This document shows, in pieces, positions 47,094 through 55,784 of a DNA stretch of 64,000 nucleotides. The position numbers and the translations under genes were made by a program. Source of the DNA: Neptunicella marina (GTDB lineage Bacteria > Pseudomonadota > Gammaproteobacteria > Enterobacterales > Alteromonadaceae); the NCBI RefSeq assembly GCF_014270035.1, contig NZ_JACNEP010000006.1:62001-126000 (forward strand), in the 5' to 3' direction. Numbering within the stretch: the stretch's first letter is position 1; every line of letters begins with the position of its first letter. A model generated the notes under the pieces. It was not told where the DNA came from, searched no databases, and saw only the letters and a program-made list of their open reading frames with translations.

Positions 47094-47143
47094 CGGTTTA
47101 GGCTGAACACAACTTAAAACAGATGACATTAACAGGAGTGGTT

Positions 47144-47788
47144 ATGCAATCAGTTTATATTTATGGCGTTCAGTTCAGCCCCTTTGTGCGTGCAGTACAA
47201 ATGGTCTGTGAAGAAAAAGGTATTGATTATCAAATTGGTAAACAAATAAACGGGCAAACGGCTGAATTTAAAAGCGAAGCGCATCTGGCTTATCATCCAT
47301 TGGGCAAGATGCCGGTGTTGTTTTGTGGCGATATAGCCTTAACTGAAACCGCGACAATTTGTCGTTTTCTGGACAGTCAGTATGAAGGTAAAACGTTGCA
47401 ACCTAACGATCTGATTGAGCGCAGTAAAGTGGATGAATGGTGCCAACTTTGCACCACCTATTTAATACATGCGTTTATGCGTGATTACATTCTGGAACTG
47501 GCTTTTCCTCAGGGGCAGGGTGGCAAACCGCGTTTTGATGTTATCGAGATGAACAAAGCGTCGGCTGTGAATGCGATAAAAATGATTGAAAAACAATTAG
47601 CCGATCAAGATTTTATGCTCGGTAATCGCTTTACTCTGGCCGATTGCGTTATTGCGCCAGCTTTATACTATGCGCAGCAATTACCTGAACAATTCGCTTT
47701 ACTGAGTGAAAAAAGTCCTGTTCATACTTATGTCGCGCGTATCCGCGAGCGGGATAGTGGCAAAAAAGTGATTATTCCCAAACAATAA
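47144..47788 (+). CDS. Glutathione S-transferase-like protein
   Basis: A 214-residue protein with an N-terminal thioredoxin-fold GST domain (VQFSPFVRAVQMVCEEKGIDY, ...LGKMPVLFCGD, LTETATICRFLD) and a helical C-terminal domain (FMLGNRFTLADCVIAPALYY). AGGAG sits 5 nt before ATG 47144; the upstream ATG (47123) is not used. Likely detoxifies an electrophile, under the divergent TetR. Confidence 0.88.
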   Translation: MQSVYIYGVQFSPFVRAVQMVCEEKGIDYQIGKQINGQTAEFKSEAHLAYHPLGKMPVLFCGDIALTETATICRFLDSQYEGKTLQPNDLIERSKVDEWCQLCTTYLIHAFMRDYILELAFPQGQGGKPRFDVIEMNKASAVNAIKMIEKQLADQDFMLGNRFTLADCVIAPALYYAQQLPEQFALLSEKSPVHTYVARIRERDSGKKVIIPKQ

Positions 47789-47818
47789 TTTCAGCTTACA
47801 AAGCTAAACAACCTCTGC

Positions 47819-47841
47819 GCGGGCTATTCAAGCCCGCTTTT
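47819..47841 (+). terminator. Terminator after the GST gene
   Basis: GCGGGCT (47819-47825) and AGCCCGC (47831-47837) pair around ATTCA, followed by TTTTG. Confidence 0.8.
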
Positions 47842-47883
47842 GTTGGTTATGGTTAGCCCATTCTGGCCAGTTTGGAGTGATTT

Positions 47884-48528
47884 TTGGCGGCCTTCCTGTT
47901 TTCGCTGCATCCCGGGTACTTAAATAATAGTTTGCTGTTAAATGACTGGCAGCAAACTCGGCAGTTGTTGGCGTTATCACATGCCCCTGCGGTGACTCAC
48001 TATCTAGCAATGCGGGAGGCGATGTTGCACACCGAAGCTGAGTTGCGGCAGTTAACAGCACCCGATAATACGCTTAATCCGTTTCTATCTTCCCCTGCCG
48101 CAACACCCGAGCCGATGGCACAGTTGCAGTGGTTAGCTGAACAGGATAATGCCACAGCACGTATTCCACTGCCCCAAAATGCACAGCAATGCTGGGCACA
48201 ACATAAATATTCGCTGATGATGCGAGATCTCAACCTGTACAAACAATTTGGCCAGCGCACTGCCAGTAAGCTGAGTGAAGGTGCATTTGCGTTATTAATT
48301 AAGGAGCTAACCGAATCGCTGTATCTGGTTCCCAGCTTAGGCGGCCTGCGTAATGGTTTTTTGCATATGTGGGGTTATGTGTCTGACGCCATTCCTGCAC
48401 CTTTTGATAATCCCGCAGAGGTGGAATTGTCATTGATGCAACGGCATATATGGCAATGCTGCAAATTAGGTTCCACACCCTATATCCAACATTCCACTGC
48501 AATAACCGAACCGCTACATTTTTACTGA
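47884..48528 (+). CDS. Hypothetical protein with YbgA/DUF1722-like C-terminal half
   Basis: A 214-residue protein starting at TTG (47884), with GGAG 6-7 nt upstream. The N-terminal part has a LHPGYL motif. The C-terminal half, with HKYSLMMRDLNLYKQFGQRTA and LRNGFLHMWGYVSD, resembles DUF1722 (YbgA), where a HK...NxxxHxxGY pattern recurs. The match is by eye and weak, and no function can be assigned. The DUF924 gene follows after 40 bp. Confidence 0.5.
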   Translation: MAAFLFSLHPGYLNNSLLLNDWQQTRQLLALSHAPAVTHYLAMREAMLHTEAELRQLTAPDNTLNPFLSSPAATPEPMAQLQWLAEQDNATARIPLPQNAQQCWAQHKYSLMMRDLNLYKQFGQRTASKLSEGAFALLIKELTESLYLVPSLGGLRNGFLHMWGYVSDAIPAPFDNPAEVELSLMQRHIWQCCKLGSTPYIQHSTAITEPLHFY

Positions 48529-48568
48529 TGTAACAAAAAGTCTATCGTCTGAATAACAAGGAAACACT

Positions 48569-49105
48569 ATGTATCAAGAGATTATTAGCTTCTGGTTTGA
48601 CGAGATTTCACCCAAAAACTGGTGGCAAAAAGATCTGCAGTTTGACACCGCTTTAACGCAGCGTTTTGCACAGGTGCACCAGCAGGCCTGTGCCGCGGAA
48701 CTGGCAGATTGGCGACGCACCGCATTGGGTGCTCTGGCTGAGGTGATTGTACTGGATCAGTTTTCACGCAATATGTACCGGGATACACCACAAGCCTTTG
48801 CTCAGGATGGTATGGCGCTGGTGCTGGCGCAGGAAGCGATCGCCAAAGGTCAGGATCAGCAGTTAAATCAAACTCAGCGCAGTTTTTTATATATGCCCTT
48901 TATGCACAGTGAATCGGTGGCGATTCATCGTTTAGCGGTGGAATTGTTTGAGGATTTGGGCAACGAGGATAACCTTAATTTTGAATTAAAACACAAAGCA
49001 ATTATTGACCGTTTTGGGCGTTATCCGCATCGCAATGACATTTTAGGGCGGCAATCGAATAAAGACGAACTAGAGTTTTTACAACAACCCGGTTCGTCTT
49101 TTTAA
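48569..49105 (+). CDS. DUF924 family protein
   Basis: A 178-residue protein of the DUF924 family: W-F-D-E-x-x-P-K-x-W-W-x-K near the N-terminus, the VIVLDQFSRNMYRDTPQAFAQD block and the LYMPFMHSES / RYPHRNDILGR segments. The fold is all-helical (TPR-like in related structures). AAGGA precedes the ATG. Function unknown. Confidence 0.88.
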   Translation: MYQEIISFWFDEISPKNWWQKDLQFDTALTQRFAQVHQQACAAELADWRRTALGALAEVIVLDQFSRNMYRDTPQAFAQDGMALVLAQEAIAKGQDQQLNQTQRSFLYMPFMHSESVAIHRLAVELFEDLGNEDNLNFELKHKAIIDRFGRYPHRNDILGRQSNKDELEFLQQPGSSF

Positions 49106-49113
49106 CATAAAAA

Positions 49114-49137
49114 AGGTGCTGCATGGGGACAGCACCT
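49114..49137. terminator. Hairpin between the DUF924 gene and pdsO
   Basis: AGGTGCTG (49114-49121) pairs with CAGCACCT (49130-49137). A second small stem (CCGTA/TACGG, 49139-49155) follows. Both converging genes could use it. Confidence 0.7.
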
Positions 49138-49162
49138 GCCGTATTTTTAGTACGGGCAAACT

Positions 49163-49900
49163 TTATTCGTCGCCTGACTGTGCGGTCATTAATTTATTGG
49201 CATCGGCCAGTTTGATACGTACACGACGGTCAAAGAAGTTACCTTCCAGATTATTAGTGTCAGATACCGGAGAAGCTTCACCAAAGGCGTGAGTAATGAT
49301 TTGCGTTTCTTTCACGCCATTATCAACCAGGTAACCTTTGACCTGATTAACACGCTCCTGAGATAAATTCAGGTTGTAATCATTGTTACCACGGCGATCT
49401 GCGTAACCCGACAGGCTTACCTGCATTTTGGGGTTAGTGCGCAGGTTTTTGGCTAGCAGGTTTAACTGTGGTTTGTAATGATCTTCAATGTCGTATGATG
49501 CAGTACGGAACTGAATATTCGATTCCACTTCCTGATTTGCTACTTCCATTTCTTTGTTCAGTGATACCAGCTCGATTCGGGTTTGTTCCTGTTCGCGTTT
49601 ATAGCTGTCACGAATGGCTGCTAACTGTTGATCTTTTTCTGACAACTGACCTTTAACCGATGCCAGTTGTTGATTAGCTTCCGCCATGCGGTTATCGTCA
49701 TTGACTTCGTCAGCGGTTAATAAACCAATGACACCCAATGCAACACCACCCACCGGACCGGCTAAAATGGCGCCTAATACTGCACCTGAACTGGCACCGA
49801 TAATTTCGTTACGGGTTTCCTGCTCCTTTTTATCGGTAGCAGCAAAAGCGGTTGAGGTTAAGGCCAGACTTAATGCGATAACTGATACTGATTTTTTCAT
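49163..49900 (-). CDS. pdsO: Sortase-associated OmpA-like protein PdsO
   Basis: A 245-residue exported protein with a signal peptide, a glycine-rich transmembrane-like stretch (GASSGAVLGAILAGPVGGVALG), a central coiled coil (about 70-125) and a C-terminal OmpA domain with the peptidoglycan-binding pattern (SGYADRRGNNDYNLNLSQERVNQVKGYL). This order, and the divergent PdsR/PdsS-like genes, point to PdsO of the proteobacterial dedicated sortase system. ATG 49900 gives a clean signal peptide; an open extension to 50035 is not used. A generic OmpA-family protein is the alternative. Confidence 0.75.
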   Translation of the reverse strand: MKKSVSVIALSLALTSTAFAATDKKEQETRNEIIGASSGAVLGAILAGPVGGVALGVIGLLTADEVNDDNRMAEANQQLASVKGQLSEKDQQLAAIRDSYKREQEQTRIELVSLNKEMEVANQEVESNIQFRTASYDIEDHYKPQLNLLAKNLRTNPKMQVSLSGYADRRGNNDYNLNLSQERVNQVKGYLVDNGVKETQIITHAFGEASPVSDTNNLEGNFFDRRVRIKLADANKLMTAQSGDE

Positions 49901-50099
49901 TTTGTTTCTCCACAAGGTGTTTTCGAGTTCAGTTATATTAAACAAGCACTTAGTGGCAGGATTGCTGGCAGAAAATGGCAATGTAGTGAGCAATTGTGGC
50001 GAAATTATGGAAATTGATGTAATTGCCGTCTGCAATCATGAATTTGCCCGATAAAGTGCGATATAGTGCGGGCACTGGATAACTCCGAGAGAATAATTA

Positions 50100-50795
50100 A
50101 TGAGTAAACGTATCGCTCTGGTTGAAGATGATGCCGCCATTCGCGAAAACTATGCCGCCGCCCTTAAAAAACAAGGTTATGAGGTCAGTACTTATTCTAA
50201 TCGTGGGCAGGCAGAAAAAGCCTTTGATCAGCGTTTGCCTGATTTAGCCATTGTTGACATCGGTCTGGAAGATGAAATTGATGGCGGTTTTGCGCTTTGT
50301 CAGCAATTGCGTTCTTTGTCCAAAACGCTGCCAATTATTTTTTTTACCGCACGTGATAACGACTACGACACAATTTGTGGTTTGCGAATGGGGGCAGACG
50401 ATTATTTAACTAAAGACATCAGTTTGCCACACTTACTGGCTCGCATTGCGGCGCTCTTTCGTCGTACTGAGCTACTTAATCAACCGTCTGAACAGGGTGA
50501 TTTAATTAAAAATGGTGCACTGGAAATGGATGCAAACCGCATGACGGTGAGCTGGAAAGGCAGTGCGATTGAGTTAACTGTGACTGAGTTCTGGATGTTA
50601 CACGCCATCGCCAAACATGCCGGTCATGTTAAATCACGTCAGCAGCTGATGGACGAATCCCGTATGGTGGTGGACGACACAACCATTACCTCGCATATCA
50701 AACGTATACGTAAAAAGTTTGTACAACTGGACAGCGATTTTGACCGCATTGAAACAGTCTACGGCATGGGTTATCGCTGGAAAAGTACTGAATGA
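50100..50795 (+). CDS. pdsR: PdsR-like OmpR-family response regulator
   Basis: A 231-residue response regulator. The receiver has acidic residues (EDD near residue 10), phospho-acceptor D53 (LAIVDIGL) and K105-region; the C-terminal winged helix is of OmpR type. It overlaps the kinase gene by 4 bp. Family resemblance to the marine sortase response regulator and the divergent pdsO make PdsR the best name; a generic OmpR-type regulator is the alternative. Confidence 0.78.
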   Translation: MSKRIALVEDDAAIRENYAAALKKQGYEVSTYSNRGQAEKAFDQRLPDLAIVDIGLEDEIDGGFALCQQLRSLSKTLPIIFFTARDNDYDTICGLRMGADDYLTKDISLPHLLARIAALFRRTELLNQPSEQGDLIKNGALEMDANRMTVSWKGSAIELTVTEFWMLHAIAKHAGHVKSRQQLMDESRMVVDDTTITSHIKRIRKKFVQLDSDFDRIETVYGMGYRWKSTE

Positions 50796-52948
50796 AAAAA
50801 TGGCGTATTGGCATTCGTGCCAAGTTATTTTTTCTGTCGTTATTTTTGTTCGCCATTCCCTGGCTGGGATACAAATATGTATGGGAACTGGAAGCTTACT
50901 TGCGTCTGGGACAGGAGCAAACTCTGGTGGGCACTGCGCGGGCGGTAGCAACCGCCTTGCATGAGCGGCCTAAGTTATTTAATAACCAGGCTGCTTACCT
51001 GAAAGATGTGAAACCGGGCACCGATTTATATGCACATAAAATCAGCCATCCGGTAGAGCTGGATGGTGAGTTGGATGACTGGCGTGAGTACTGGCATCTG
51101 ACGCTGGAATATAACCAGAATAACCTGATTGAGGTTAACACGCCGTATCATAAAAACAGTCTGCATTTCCGCCATATGGTCGGTCAGCATCAGGACTACT
51201 TGTACGCCATGTTTGATGTTACCGACGATAAACTGGTGTACCGACCTAAAACCAGCTTATTTGTTGATCATAATGACTTTGTGCAAATCGCGTTGATTGA
51301 TCCTTATGGCCAGTTTAAACGTTATATCGTCGCGCCCTTTGAAGCTGGTTGGGTCAATGCTTATTTGTTAAGTGAAACCGAAAAAGGCAATAAACCTATT
51401 GCGCTGCAAACCAAAATCCAGGGTTACTGGAAAGAAACCGCACATGGATACAATGTAGAGTTACGTTTTCCGCTGAGCATGATGTCGAGCAAAATTGCGT
51501 TTGTGGTCGGCGATGTGGATGACGAACTTGGCCGCGCATTAAAATATACACTGGGTACTGCCAATCCATCCGGTTCGGATAAATTAGGTACGGTTTTGGT
51601 ACCGTCCCCGGAAATCGAAAATATTCTAAAAGGCTTACAGTATTCCAATGCACGGGTCTGGGTGGTGGACAAACATATGCGGGTGCTGGCACGTTCGGGC
51701 AGTATTCACGATTCAACCGGCTTTGACAGTAGCCGCTTTAAATCTTCAGCACCGCTTTGGTGGCAACACTTTGAGCAAAAATGGTTGTTGCCTTTGTATT
51801 ACCAGATTCTGACTAAACCTCCCACAGACTTTGTCGATGAATTGCAGGATGCCTATGAATTGCAGGGCCAGGATATTCAACATGCACTAAATGGTGAACC
51901 CGACAGTTTATGGCGCTTAAGTACCGATCAAAAAGCCATGATCCTCTCAGCTGCACATCCCATTTATATCAATGATGAAGTTATGGGGGCGGTGGTTGTG
52001 GAGCAAACCACCCATGGTATTAGAACTCTGCGTAATCAGGCGCTGGAAGGTCTGTTCCACCTGATACTGGCAGTGATTGGTTTAGGCACACTCGGGCTGT
52101 TTTTATTTGCCTCACGAATTTCAATGCGTATTCGCAAATTACGTAATCAAACTGAAGCGGCGATTGATCATCAGGGCAAAATTGTGGCGGATATTCAGCC
52201 ATCTGATGTGGGTGATGAAATCGGCGATTTGTCGCGAACCTTTTATAGCGTGCTGGGCAAACTCACTCAGTACAACTCCTATCTGGAAAATATGGCCGCG
52301 CGTTTATCCCATGAACTGCGTACCCCGGTAGCGGTGGTGAATTCGTCGCTGGAAAATATGGCGCTGGAACCACAGAGTGAGGATAACCGCGCCTATATCG
52401 ACCGGGCGCAGCAGGGGATTCAACGCCTGTCGAAAATTTTGCAAAACATGAGTGAGGCAACGCGCCTTGAACAAACTATTCAGGCCAGTGAGCCGGAAGT
52501 GTTTGTGGTAGCTGAATTATTAAATGGCTGTGTGGAAGGTTATCGCATGGCCTATGACGAGCGTCAGTTCAGTTTAACCTGTGGTGATGACAAGGCGCAT
52601 TTAAGCGGCTCCCCGGATTTATTTGCACAGATGCTGGATAAAATTATTTCCAATGCAGTGGAGTTTAGTCAGCCGCACAGTGAGATTGTGCTTAACAGTT
52701 ATGTCAAAAATGGCCGACTCTGGTTAAGCATTAAAAACAACGGGGACTTGCTACCGGATAAAATGCAGGGGCAATTGCTCGATTCGATGGTATCAGTGCG
52801 CAGTCAAAGCGATCCTAATCAGGTGCATTTGGGGTTAGGATTATTTATCGCCAAAATGGTGGCGGAGTACCATAAAGGGCAAATTCAGTTAAGTAATCTG
52901 GCTGACCACTCGGGGGTGGAAGTCTTGCTAAACTTTAAGTTGGATTAG
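50792..52948 (+). CDS. pdsS: PdsS-like sensor histidine kinase with CBM9-like sensor domain
   Basis: A 718-residue membrane kinase: TM1 at about 12-30, a large extracytoplasmic sensor to about 415, TM2 at about 420-443, a HAMP-like linker, the phospho-acceptor H507 (SHELRTPVAVV) and a C-terminal ATPase domain ending LGLGLFIAKM. Within the sensor, residues about 85-250 (PVELDGELDDW...GYNVELRFPL) look like a CBM9 carbohydrate-binding fold. Length and context fit the dedicated-sortase histidine kinase. Confidence 0.8.
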   Translation: MKKWRIGIRAKLFFLSLFLFAIPWLGYKYVWELEAYLRLGQEQTLVGTARAVATALHERPKLFNNQAAYLKDVKPGTDLYAHKISHPVELDGELDDWREYWHLTLEYNQNNLIEVNTPYHKNSLHFRHMVGQHQDYLYAMFDVTDDKLVYRPKTSLFVDHNDFVQIALIDPYGQFKRYIVAPFEAGWVNAYLLSETEKGNKPIALQTKIQGYWKETAHGYNVELRFPLSMMSSKIAFVVGDVDDELGRALKYTLGTANPSGSDKLGTVLVPSPEIENILKGLQYSNARVWVVDKHMRVLARSGSIHDSTGFDSSRFKSSAPLWWQHFEQKWLLPLYYQILTKPPTDFVDELQDAYELQGQDIQHALNGEPDSLWRLSTDQKAMILSAAHPIYINDEVMGAVVVEQTTHGIRTLRNQALEGLFHLILAVIGLGTLGLFLFASRISMRIRKLRNQTEAAIDHQGKIVADIQPSDVGDEIGDLSRTFYSVLGKLTQYNSYLENMAARLSHELRTPVAVVNSSLENMALEPQSEDNRAYIDRAQQGIQRLSKILQNMSEATRLEQTIQASEPEVFVVAELLNGCVEGYRMAYDERQFSLTCGDDKAHLSGSPDLFAQMLDKIISNAVEFSQPHSEIVLNSYVKNGRLWLSIKNNGDLLPDKMQGQLLDSMVSVRSQSDPNQVHLGLGLFIAKMVAEYHKGQIQLSNLADHSGVEVLLNFKLD

Positions 52949-53014
52949 AGCCTGCTGAATTTTGCGGTATCGCTCTGGTTAACTTTGCATAATGTTAGTG
53001 ACAAGGATATGGCA

Positions 53015-53899
53015 ATGCAGATATTAATGACGGGTGGTACAGGCCTGATTGGCCAGCATTTTATTCGCACATTTCAGCAATATCGTTATACGGTGTTAAG
53101 CCGTCAGGCTGCTTCCATGCCGATGGATCCTTCGCAGCGCTGTACTTATATCAGTGATCTTTCCCATTTGCGCAATCTTAATACATTTGACTATGTGATT
53201 AATCTGGCGGGAGAACCCATAGCAGACAAACGCTGGAGTGATGCGCAGAAGTTGCGTATTTGTGATAGCCGCTGGCACATTACCCAACAACTGGTTGAAT
53301 TATTTGATAAAAGTAGCAAACCACCCAAGGTGTTTTTAAGTGGTTCGGCAATTGGTTTTTATGGAGATACCGGGACAAAAAAAACGGATGAATTAGCTGG
53401 CTTTGTGCCCGACGACTTTGCTTCGTCCTTATGCCATAAATGGGAAACCATTGCCGAGGGCGCCAGTATGAAAACCCGTGTGGTGATATTACGCACCGGT
53501 GTGGTTTTAAGCGCCGAAGGTGGGGCGCTGAAAAAAATGCTGTTGCCGTTTAAGCTCGGATTAGGTGGAAAAATGGGTAGCGGACAACAGATGATGAGCT
53601 GGATCCATATTGACGACATGGTGCGGGCCATGCAGTTTTTACTGGAACAGGACATTACTGGAGCCGTCAATCTAACGGCACCCAATCCGGTGAACAATGA
53701 CACTTTCACTAAAGCCATGGGCAAAGTACTGCATCGCCCGACCATATTTTCGGTTCCTGCTGTCATGCTTAAATTACTGATGGGAGAAAGCTCGTCACTT
53801 TTGCTGGGCAGTCAGAATATTGTGCCAGCCAGACTGCTAAATGCTGGTTTTAGTTTTCAGCATCCACAACTTGCCTCAGCCCTGCAAAACTTGTTGTAA
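53015..53899 (+). CDS. yfcH: TIGR01777-type NAD-dependent epimerase YfcH
   Basis: A 294-residue atypical SDR (E. coli YfcH 297). Motifs: N-terminal TGGTGLIGQHF, central FLSGSAIGFYGDTG and C-terminal NLTAPNPVNNDTF. AAGG is 8 nt before ATG 53015; the ATG at 53009 is too close. No operon with pdsS is indicated, and the substrate is unknown. Confidence 0.9.
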   Translation: MQILMTGGTGLIGQHFIRTFQQYRYTVLSRQAASMPMDPSQRCTYISDLSHLRNLNTFDYVINLAGEPIADKRWSDAQKLRICDSRWHITQQLVELFDKSSKPPKVFLSGSAIGFYGDTGTKKTDELAGFVPDDFASSLCHKWETIAEGASMKTRVVILRTGVVLSAEGGALKKMLLPFKLGLGGKMGSGQQMMSWIHIDDMVRAMQFLLEQDITGAVNLTAPNPVNNDTFTKAMGKVLHRPTIFSVPAVMLKLLMGESSSLLLGSQNIVPARLLNAGFSFQHPQLASALQNLL

Positions 53900-53918
53900 A
53901 CGCCAGATACGGGGAATA

Positions 53919-53957
53919 GATTACAGTTGTAATATTTGGTTGATTACATTTGTAGTC
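53919..53957 (+). promoter_or_regulatory. Paired BlaI-type operators before the TonB-domain gene
   Basis: GATTACAGTTGTAATA (53919-53934) and GATTACATTTGTAGTC (53942-53957) each match the dyad found before the BlaI-like gene at 27.2 kb (arms GATTACA/TGTAATC, 6 of 7 symmetric). They lie 43-81 bp before the secreted TonB-domain gene. Nothing else at this locus encodes a BlaI protein. Confidence 0.75.
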
Positions 53958-53999
53958 AATGCTATTTTGAATGTCCTGATGACATACAAGGATTTTTAA

Positions 54000-54383
54000 A
54001 TGGCAGGATTGCACAACACTTTAATTGGTGTGGTTTTATTACCTTTATTATTTTCTGCACCTCTGCTGGCACAAGAGTCTCAATCGGACGCAGATAAGCT
54101 TAAACAAAAAATAGCGAGTCGCGGACGTACTTTGCTAAAACACGTTGAGCCACTTTATAGTGAGCAATTGCAGCAAAACGGCGTAAAAGGCAGTGTAACC
54201 ATGTCATTTAATATCAATATTGATGGCACTGTCAGTGATATTAAGATATTGAATTCGACGCCATCAGGTACCTTCGACAGTGCGGCAATTGACGCACTTG
54301 CTCAGTGGCAATATGCGCCATTGCCACATAAATTACAGGGGATCCTGACTCGTTTTGATTTTGGTGAACCGGATAATCATTGA
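54000..54383 (+). CDS. Secreted TonB C-terminal domain protein
   Basis: A 127-residue protein with a signal peptide (LLPLLFSAPLLAQES) followed only by a TonB C-terminal domain (HVEPLYSEQLQQNGVKGSVTMSFNINIDGTV...AIDALAQWQYAPLP). It has no membrane anchor or proline linker, so it is not a normal energy transducer. AAGGA lies 7 nt before the ATG. The same domain ends the M56 protein at 27.6 kb, and both promoters carry the same operator type, suggesting one regulon. Confidence 0.88.
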   Translation: MAGLHNTLIGVVLLPLLFSAPLLAQESQSDADKLKQKIASRGRTLLKHVEPLYSEQLQQNGVKGSVTMSFNINIDGTVSDIKILNSTPSGTFDSAAIDALAQWQYAPLPHKLQGILTRFDFGEPDNH

Positions 54384-54394
54384 TTTAGCGTATG

Positions 54395-55063
54395 TCACTT
54401 GCTCAGCCGCATACTCATTTCGACATCATCGTCAAAGGGCAGTGATAAATAACCATTCGATCTTATCCTTATGTAACTTAAATACTCCGGGCAGAAATTG
54501 GCATTGTCGGCAACAATAATGGCACTGGGTGCAAGTTGTGGCTCTAGTATTTTTAATATATCCAGATACAAGGCTTTGGCACCGTCAAGCAGGACCAAAT
54601 TGATGTTGTCTGGCAGGTTTGTGCTTAATGTTTTAAGTGCATCTCCTTCACGGATTTCCACCCATTGTTGCAGTCCTGTTTCTGCTAAATTGGCTTTTGC
54701 CTGGGCAATTTTACCCGGCTCAAATTCACAGCTAATGATACTGCCTTGTCCGTTATCCTTTAATGCAGCAGCGAAATGCAAGGTTGATAAGCCGATAGAG
54801 GTGCCATATTCCACAATATTAGTCGCCCCCGTTGAGCGGGTTAGCATATAGAGCAGTTCAGCGGTTTCGGCGGATACCGAAAGCGGCAGTGATTTCAGGC
54901 GGGAATACAAAGCAAGGTAATCGGTTTTGCTTTGCATCAGTTTAAGCTGTTCCTCTTTGCTCATGCTGCCGATAACCGCATCATTTTGCGGTGAATGTTG
55001 GTTATCCTGCTGCATCATACGGTGGGTAACTGTCTGGAATTGTGGGTTATTTAACGTGCTCAT
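54395..55063 (-). CDS. SAM-dependent O-methyltransferase-like protein
   Basis: A 222-residue methyltransferase. Residues about 80-100 (VEYGTSIGLSTLHFAAAL) form the SAM loop, followed by SCEFEPGKIAQAKANL and LVLLDGAKALYLDILKILEP, as in O-methyltransferase family 3 (catechol/CoA type). The acceptor is unknown. It is divergent from a TetR gene with a palindrome between. Confidence 0.85.
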   Translation of the reverse strand: MSTLNNPQFQTVTHRMMQQDNQHSPQNDAVIGSMSKEEQLKLMQSKTDYLALYSRLKSLPLSVSAETAELLYMLTRSTGATNIVEYGTSIGLSTLHFAAALKDNGQGSIISCEFEPGKIAQAKANLAETGLQQWVEIREGDALKTLSTNLPDNINLVLLDGAKALYLDILKILEPQLAPSAIIVADNANFCPEYLSYIRIRSNGYLSLPFDDDVEMSMRLSK

Positions 55064-55099
55064 ATTAGACCTGTTGTGTTTATTGAAACTGCAAAATAG

Positions 55100-55121
55100 A
55101 ATACGAATAATTATTCGTATT
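55100..55121. promoter_or_regulatory. Palindromic operator between methyltransferase and tetR genes
   Basis: ATACGAATAATTATTCGTAT (55101-55120) is perfectly palindromic and extends one base pair on each side. It is 27 bp before the TetR start and 37 bp before the methyltransferase start. Confidence 0.8.
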
Positions 55122-55147
55122 TAAAATTCGCATTCAGGTTCAGCCAA

Positions 55148-55777
55148 ATGTCATTTCCGGCAAATCCACAAATTACAACGCGTAAGCAACCACAACAGGC
55201 CCGCTCAAACGACCTGGTTAACGCTATATTGCAGGCGGCTATTCAGGTTTTACAAACTGAAGGTGCGCAACGTTTTACCACAACCCGGGTAGCAGAACGT
55301 GCCGGTGTGAGTGTGGGGTCCTTGTATCAATACTTTCCCAACAAGGCGGCAATTTTATTTCGGTTGCAAACAGATGAATGGCAACAAACCAGCGATATGC
55401 TAAGCGCTATTTTGCAAAATACCCAACATCAGCCAATGGTGAGACTTCGCCAGATGATAGTGGCCTTTATTCAATCGGAATGTGAAGAAGCCAGTATGCG
55501 CCAGGCTCTTGATGACGCCGCACCTTTATATCGCGATGCACCCGAAGTAGCAGACGCCAGAGCGCAAACCAAAGCCCTGTATCAGCAATTTATGCTGGAA
55601 TTAATGCCAGACGTTGAAGCAAAACAACGTGAGATTGCCAGCGAATTAATGATGAATACCATTAAAACCGTGGGCAAAAGCTTCTCTGATGAATCCCATG
55701 GTGCCGCAAAAATCTTAGCATTTTCAAATGCGATGGCAGATATGTTGTGTGCCTATGTGGAAAAACTGAACACTTAA
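55148..55777 (+). CDS. TetR-family regulator
   Basis: A 209-residue TetR protein: a basic N-terminus, HTH at about 35-65 (QRFTTTRVAERAGVSVGSLYQYFPNKAAIL) and a C-terminal domain unlike other TetRs in the window. It probably controls the divergent methyltransferase and itself. Confidence 0.9.
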   Translation: MSFPANPQITTRKQPQQARSNDLVNAILQAAIQVLQTEGAQRFTTTRVAERAGVSVGSLYQYFPNKAAILFRLQTDEWQQTSDMLSAILQNTQHQPMVRLRQMIVAFIQSECEEASMRQALDDAAPLYRDAPEVADARAQTKALYQQFMLELMPDVEAKQREIASELMMNTIKTVGKSFSDESHGAAKILAFSNAMADMLCAYVEKLNT

Positions 55778-55784
55778 TAAGTGG

